A stretch of DNA of 12,249 nucleotides from Candidatus Endomicrobiellum dinenymphae (GTDB lineage: Bacteria > Elusimicrobiota > Endomicrobiia > Endomicrobiales > Endomicrobiaceae), in contig JAIXNA010000010.1 of assembly GCA_020328135.1 (NCBI GenBank), positions 1-12,249 of the forward strand, written 5' to 3'. This document shows, one piece after another, positions 7,229-12,249 of this stretch. The translations under genes were made by a program, and so were the position numbers. The notes beneath the pieces are model-generated. The model was not told where the DNA came from, made no database searches, and saw only the letters and a list, made by a program, of their open reading frames with translations. The first letter of the stretch is position 1. Each line of letters opens with the position of its first letter.

Positions 7229-8878
7229 TCACTCTAAAACAGCACCGGTATCAGCAGACTGTACCAACTTGGCATAACGAGCCATGTAACCGGTTTTAAC
7301 TTTAGGTTCAGGCTTTACAGCTTTAGCAATTCTTGCCTTTATTTCTTCATCGGTTAGTTCAACGTTTAATGTTCTTTCCGGTATATTTATATTGATGATA
7401 TCGCCTTCATTTATTGCAGCTATCGTTCCGCCGGCTGCGGCTTCAGGGGAAATATGCCCTATGCAAGGTCCTCTTGTTCCTCCGGAAAAACGTCCGTCTG
7501 TAAGAAGAGCCACAGAATCGCTTAATCCCATGCCATGCAGCGCGCTTGTAGGGCTTAACATTTCTCTCATGCCCGGTCCGCCTGCAGGACCTTCATATCT
7601 TATAACCACAATATTGCCCGGAACTATCTTACTATCGAGGATTGCTTTCATGGCATCATCTTCAGAATTAAACACTCGCGCTTTGCCTGAAAAAATTTTC
7701 ATCTTCTCGCTTACAGCAGCTTGCTTTACAACAGATCCGCTAGGCGCTATATTTCCTCTTAGAACTGCAATACCGCCCTCAGATTTGTACGGATTATTTG
7801 CTCTTATTACATCTTCGTCTAAAATTTTTGATGATTTTGCAATTTCAACTATATCCGGACCGGTTACAGTTTTAGAATGGGTCAATTTGTTTTGAACCGC
7901 AAATAATACGGCAGGCGCTCCTCCGGCATTATCCAAATCTTCCATATAATGATCTCCTGCTGGTTCTAAGCATGCAATCTGCGGAGTCTTTTTAGAAATC
8001 TCGTCAAATAATTCCAACGGCAGTTTTATTCCTGCCTCGTATGCTATGGCTGGAAGATGTAAAACTGTATTTGTAGAACCGCCTAAAGCCATATCTATAG
8101 TAATTGCATTTTTAAAAGCGCCCAATGTTAAAATATCGCGCGGTTTTATATTTTCCTTTACAAGTTCAACAACCCTTATTCCGGATTCATAAGCAATTCT
8201 TTTTTTCTTTGCGCTCACAGCAAGAGCAGTGGCGCATCCTTGCAAAGACATTCCCATCGTTTCTGTCAAACAAGCCATAGTATTTGCAGTGTACATTCCC
8301 TGACAAGAACCCGCGCCAGGACATGCGGCTATTTCCAATTCTGACAACTGATGTTCCGTAATTTTACCTGCCTGAAATTGTCCGACGGCTTCAAAGGTGT
8401 CTCTAACCATAGAGCGTCTTTTTTTTTCGTACATTCCTGTCATCATAGCGCCAGCAGTAACAACAATGGCAGGGATATTAAGTCTTGCGGCGGCCATAAG
8501 CATTCCGGGCGTGACTTTATCGCAATTCGACAAAAGAACAAGCCCATCAAGCATGTGCGCGTTAGCAACAGTTTCTACTAAATCGGCAATTATCTCCCTT
8601 GATCCTAAAGAATAGTGCATACCGCTATGTCCCATGGCTATGCCGTCGCATACGGCAGGGGCTCCGAAAATAAATGGCACTCCGCCACCCGCAGCAACGC
8701 CTCTTTCTATGTATCTTTCCAAATCTCGCATAGCAACATGACCCGGCACTAAATCTGAGAAAGACGAAGCAATACCTATGAAGGGCTTGTTTAAATCACT
8801 TGGACTAATTCCTGTAGAATACAACAAACATCTATTTGGCGCTCTTACCGCGCCTTTTTTTATTTGATCGCTTCTCAT
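7229..8878 (-). CDS. ilvD: Dihydroxy-acid dehydratase
   Basis: IlvD dehydrates 2,3-dihydroxy-isovalerate and -methylvalerate to the keto acids that precede valine and isoleucine, using an Fe-S cluster and Mg2+. The 549-residue protein has the hallmarks CDGIAMGH (77-84), [10 protein letters not shown] with cluster Cys C119, [14 protein letters not shown] with C192, and [15 protein letters not shown] (461-475) near the C-terminus. The position equivalent to the first cluster Cys of oxygen-stable [2Fe-2S] enzymes (a PCN motif) is here PGH (G46), as in the E. coli oxygen-sensitive [4Fe-4S] type, which suits an anaerobe. It is the first gene of the operon, starting about 37 nt downstream of the predicted transcription start, with only a modest GAGAG ribosome site. 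The paralogue phosphogluconate dehydratase (Edd) is about 600 residues, so IlvD is preferred. Confidence 0.96.
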   Translation of the reverse strand: MRSDQIKKGAVRAPNRCLLYSTGISPSDLNKPFIGIASSFSDLVPGHVAMRDLERYIERGVAAGGGVPFIFGAPAVCDGIAMGHSGMHYSLGSREIIADLVETVANAHMLDGLVLLSNCDKVTPGMLMAAARLNIPAIVVTAGAMMTGMYEKKRRSMVRDTFEAVGQFQAGKITEHQLSELEIAACPGAGSCQGMYTANTMACLTETMGMSLQGCATALAVSAKKKRIAYESGIRVVELVKENIKPRDILTLGAFKNAITIDMALGGSTNTVLHLPAIAYEAGIKLPLELFDEISKKTPQIACLEPAGDHYMEDLDNAGGAPAVLFAVQNKLTHSKTVTGPDIVEIAKSSKILDEDVIRANNPYKSEGGIAVLRGNIAPSGSVVKQAAVSEKMKIFSGKARVFNSEDDAMKAILDSKIVPGNIVVIRYEGPAGGPGMREMLSPTSALHGMGLSDSVALLTDGRFSGGTRGPCIGHISPEAAAGGTIAAINEGDIININIPERTLNVELTDEEIKARIAKAVKPEPKVKTGYMARYAKLVQSADTGAVLE

Positions 8879-8921
8879 ATATAAACTCTCACTGTGTTTG
8901 TTTTTACCTCTGCAGCGCGGT

Positions 8922-8951
8922 ATTGTATCAAATTTTATTTCTTATGTACAA
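8922..8951 (-). promoter_or_regulatory. Promoter of the ilvDBNC operon
   Basis: On the minus strand a -35 TTGTAC (8951-8946) and a -10 TACAAT (8927-8922) are 18 nt apart. Transcription would begin near 8915 and leave a leader of about 37 nt. That is too short for a branched-chain attenuator peptide or a T-box, so control is expected at initiation. Confidence 0.6.
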
Positions 8952-8986
8952 TTTTTCTGTACTTTTATAGGACAAAACAAAAGTAC
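8946..8986. promoter_or_regulatory. Nested GTAC inverted repeats, possible operator upstream of ilvD
   Basis: Three gtac-containing half sites occur in 41 bp. gtactttt (8959-8966) and aaaagtac (8979-8986) form a perfect 8-bp inverted repeat with a 12-nt spacer. gtaca (8946-8950) and tgtac (8958-8962) form a second one that overlaps the ilvD -35. The position fits a repressor or activator site for the ilv operon. The regulator is not identified and no regulator gene is in this window. Confidence 0.4.
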
Positions 8987-8998
8987 GGAAGAAAAATT

Positions 8999-9026
8999 TT
9001 GATTTTCTTTCAAAAATAGGTACAAT
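8999..9026 (+). promoter_or_regulatory. Promoter of tRNA-Asn
   Basis: A -35 TTGATT (8999-9004) and -10 TACAAT (9021-9026) with a 16-nt spacer would start transcription about 25 nt before the tRNA. It is divergent from the ilvD promoter, about 70 bp away. Confidence 0.55.
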
Positions 9027-9057
9027 ATAAAAAGTGATCCCAAACGAGACATTTAGT

Positions 9058-9129
9058 TCCGACGTAGCTCAATGGTGGAGCAATCGGCTGTTAACCGATC
9101 GGTTGCTGGTTCGAGTCCAGCCGTCGGAG
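9058..9129 (+). tRNA. tRNA-Asn (anticodon GTT)
   Basis: All four arms fold. The acceptor stem tccgacg/cgtcgga (9058-9064 with 9122-9128) is perfect and is followed by discriminator G9129. The D stem is gctc/gagc, the anticodon stem atcgg/ccgat around loop ctGTTaa, and the T stem gctgg/ccagc around ttcgagt. The 3' CCA is not encoded, so it must be added by nucleotidyltransferase. The 7-nt D loop is short, giving 72 nt in total. It stands alone between divergent genes. Confidence 0.97.
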
Positions 9130-9321
9130 GTTTTGTAGTCAACTAGCGCTGCGTTGATGTGATATGTCGTAAATCTTCCAGCAGATCTTTATGTTGTTGC
9201 TTTAGAGCGCAACATTCCAACAAAATCGGTTGACCGATAATCGATGCTATAAATATTTTGACGCATGATAATGGAGATTCACAAAAAATTCACAAAGACA
9301 ACTTGTTATCCGTTATTTATT
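9130..9321. other. Intergenic stretch between tRNA-Asn and the guaB promoter
   Basis: No open frame stands out. Three small inverted repeats are present: tcaac/gttga (9139-9157), tgttgc/gcaaca (9195-9214) and atcgg/ccgat (9225-9238). None has a following T tract, so none is a clear terminator for the tRNA. The last resembles the tRNA-Asn anticodon stem. Confidence 0.4.
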
Positions 9322-9351
9322 TTGCAACGAATGTGGATAAAATTGTAGAAT
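9322..9351 (+). promoter_or_regulatory. Promoter of guaB
   Basis: A -35 TTGCAA (9322-9327) and -10 TAGAAT (9346-9351) with an 18-nt spacer lie just upstream of the ribosome site GGAG (9363-9366), giving a leader of about 16 nt. This leaves no space for a riboswitch downstream of this start. Confidence 0.45.
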
Positions 9352-9370
9352 AAGCAGGGAGCGGAGATGA

Positions 9371-10837
<1,467 letters not shown>

Positions 10838-10921
10838 TAGTTGAACAATAGAAGATAGGCAGGATAACGGAGAAGATTTAGAGGTTTTAAGATTAGGTGT
10901 TTGCAAGGAAGAAAAGTAACG

Positions 10922-11866
10922 ATGTTTGATAATTTGATTTCGTTTTTTTTAATCGCGGGATTTGGAGTGTTTTTTCAGTGGAAAAAACCCGGCGATATAA
11001 ACCCGGATGTTGCAAGACATGTAATTAACACGACGGTAATAAGGTTTTTTTTACCGATGTTATGTTTTAAAGTTATAGCCACGGCTTCCATAGACAAAAA
11101 TACGGTATTATTGCCGCTTGCTGCAATAATTACAATTTTTTTCACCATATTAATATCTTTTATAGTCTATACAATGATTGGCAAAATTGCAACATTGCGC
11201 AAGGAAGAAAAAGGCGCTCTTATTTTAGGTTCTTCTTTTGGTAATGTAACATTTTTAGGATTATTGTTTCTCATCGGCTTGTACGGACAAGACGCGGCAA
11301 AATATGTTCTTTTGTATGATTTGCTTGCAACAGCGCCTTTACTGTTCTTTGCAGGCTCAGCGATAGCTGCTTATTATGGTCGCGGACAAAAACTTACAAT
11401 AAAAGAAAATTTTAAAGTTGTGGCAGAACTTCCGCCTATATGGGCTCTTGTCGCGGGATTTGCAGTAAACTTTTCAGGAATTACCCTTCCAAGTTTTTTA
11501 CTTACGACATTAGAGCTTATGTCCATGCCTATAGCGCCTTTAATGATATTTAGTATTGGCCTTGCTCTTTCTTTTCCGAAGTTAAAGCATGCCATAATTG
11601 CGATGCCTGCAGTTATAATAAAATTGTGCGTTGCGCCAATAATTTCTTTTGGACTCGCATTTTTTTTCGGCATGGACGGTCTTGCCATAAAATCAGTGGT
11701 TATGGAATCGGCAATGCCTACAATGGTGTTGACTTTGGCTCTATCTTCGCAGCATAAATTAGATCACAATCTTTCTTCTTTTCTTATTATATTTACAACA
11801 GCTGTCGCGCTTGTAACTTTGCCTTTAACAGCATGTTTAGTTAGCGTGTTTAAAACTGTCAGCTAA
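10922..11866 (+). CDS. AEC-family (auxin efflux carrier-type) membrane permease
   Basis: This 314-residue integral membrane protein has about ten hydrophobic segments. It carries features of the AEC/BART superfamily: a first-half SSFGNVTFLGL segment and a C-terminal MESAMPTMVLTLALSSQHKLD segment, which in this family replaces the MAxP.P-type crossover helix sequence. Bacterial members move organic acids such as malate or malonate, and many are uncharacterised, so no substrate can be named. I start at ATG 10922 because AAGGAAG (10905-10911) sits about 10 nt upstream. An in-frame TTG at 10901 would add MQGRKVT but overlaps that ribosome site. It follows guaB on the same strand. The linkage to purine synthesis is probably transcriptional only. 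Confidence 0.85.
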   Translation: MFDNLISFFLIAGFGVFFQWKKPGDINPDVARHVINTTVIRFFLPMLCFKVIATASIDKNTVLLPLAAIITIFFTILISFIVYTMIGKIATLRKEEKGALILGSSFGNVTFLGLLFLIGLYGQDAAKYVLLYDLLATAPLLFFAGSAIAAYYGRGQKLTIKENFKVVAELPPIWALVAGFAVNFSGITLPSFLLTTLELMSMPIAPLMIFSIGLALSFPKLKHAIIAMPAVIIKLCVAPIISFGLAFFFGMDGLAIKSVVMESAMPTMVLTLALSSQHKLDHNLSSFLIIFTTAVALVTLPLTACLVSVFKTVS

Positions 11867-11876
11867 CTTTATATTG
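11839..11876 (+). terminator. Weak terminator-like hairpin at the end of the AEC gene
   Basis: agttagc (11839-11845) and gctaact (11862-11868) form a 7-bp stem around a 16-nt loop that spans the stop codon, followed by tttatatt. The loop is long and the T run is short, so termination would be inefficient. Confidence 0.25.
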
Positions 11877-12011
11877 GCGCATTACGTTAGCTCAAAAATA
11901 GGTGTAAAATGCGAGGCGGACTTACAAAACAGTAAGCCCATTCCTCTTATTAGGAAGTCCAACGACGGACGCGACGCGCTATTTTTGAGCTAAAACCATA
12001 CGCGCTGCGCC
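11876..12011. repeat. Nested inverted-repeat element, possible MITE or structured RNA
   Basis: A perfect 15-bp inverted repeat (11887-11901 with 11979-11993, ttagctcaaaaatag and its complement) encloses a 77-bp core. An outer 6-bp pair (ggcgca 11876-11881, tgcgcc 12006-12011) and inner pairs continue the nesting: gtgt/acgc just inside with one bulged base, ggactt/aagtcc (11918-11923 with 11955-11960), and small cttac/gtaag and ttcct/aggaa hairpins. The core is richer in G+C than its surroundings and has no frame. No flanking target duplication is evident. It could be a non-autonomous mobile repeat, a bidirectional terminator-like structure or a small RNA. Nothing in the window decides. Confidence 0.5.
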
Positions 12012-12037
12012 CTTTTCGGTAAATTTTGTATCGTTAG

Positions 12038-12249
12038 ACTTTTGCTACTATTATTTTTTTGTTCTTTAATTTTTTGCGAAGAAGTTTTAACGAATGGAAC
12101 GGCTTTAAAGCATTAGAGTTTCAAAGGTACAACGAAACAGAGCGGTTAATCTTGTACTTTAGGTTACATCTTAGGATATTAAACAGAAAAGAGATATCAA
12201 CAAAGACAGGCATACCTGAGTACAAAATAGAGAAATTTGTTAAAGCTAT
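12038..12249 (+). CDS. Partial open frame of unknown function at the right edge
   Basis: After a TAG at 12035-12037 a frame stays open to the window end (70 codons). The well-composed part reads RSFNEWNGFKALEF and then ETERLILYFRLHLRILNRKEISTKTGIPEYKIEKF. The last portion (RKEIS-x3-GIPEYKIEKF) looks like a helix-turn-helix, with a first helix ending in EIS and a turn at TGI. No ATG is in frame. TTG codons at 12059 and 12074 are the only visible candidates, and neither has a good ribosome site, so this may be a gene fragment. The product is not recognised. Confidence 0.3.

Noticed and set aside
7392..7895. 167-codon plus-strand frame opposite ilvD
   Set aside because: It lies entirely antisense to well-conserved ilvD codons and has composition expected of a shadow frame.
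8879..8921. Leader peptide or T-box attenuator before ilvD
   Set aside because: The predicted leader is only about 37 nt and has no Leu/Ile/Val-rich frame or T-box motif.
9058..9129. tRNA-Asn as an integration site for a mobile element
   Set aside because: No repeat of the tRNA 3' end and no integrase gene are found in the window.
11887..11993. Integron attC site
   Set aside because: The ends do not match the RYYYAAC/GTTRRRY core sites and no integrase or cassette is nearby.

Overview
This 12.2 kb window is AT-rich bacterial chromosome carrying mostly housekeeping genes. The signs point to an anaerobic Gram-negative-type bacterium. The dihydroxy-acid dehydratase lacks the first cluster cysteine found in oxygen-stable enzymes, an AMIN-type cell-wall amidase is present, and A/T-ending codons dominate. 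The protein style and the cell-wall gene cluster remind me of Elusimicrobiota (Endomicrobium-like termite-gut symbionts), but that is an impression from memory and cannot be verified here.

Layout. Positions 1-3656 (minus strand) hold a tight cluster transcribed right to left: a membrane-anchored PASTA protein, ribulose-phosphate 3-epimerase (rpe), an AMIN/Amidase_3 N-acetylmuramoyl-L-alanine amidase, and glutamate racemase (murI). Gene junctions are 2 nt apart or overlapping. murI is visibly rearranged: its N-terminal third is intact, then runs into an almost perfect palindrome with 112-bp arms made of its own sequence. Positions 3657-3897 separate this cluster from the next and seem to hold the decayed 5' end of a secreted-protein gene. 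Positions 3898-8878 (minus) are a compact ilvD-ilvB-ilvN-ilvC operon, with a recognisable promoter and inverted repeats upstream (8922-8986). It encodes the common valine/isoleucine pathway: acetohydroxyacid synthase (IlvBN), ketol-acid reductoisomerase (IlvC) and dihydroxy-acid dehydratase (IlvD). Positions 8999-9129 (plus) hold a promoter and tRNA-Asn(GTT). Positions 9374-11866 (plus) hold guaB (IMP dehydrogenase, guanine nucleotide synthesis) and an AEC-family permease. The last 380 bp contain a nested inverted-repeat element (11876-12011) and an open frame with no clear start that runs off the window.

The most notable observations are: the palindrome/triplication inside murI, which may be a real rearrangement or an amplification/assembly chimera; the inverted-repeat element at 11876-12011; a four-cysteine insertion in IlvB; an atypical cofactor loop in IlvC; the gene remnant at 3681-3884; and the inverted repeats upstream of the ilv operon. 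I did not find a convincing undescribed multi-gene system.
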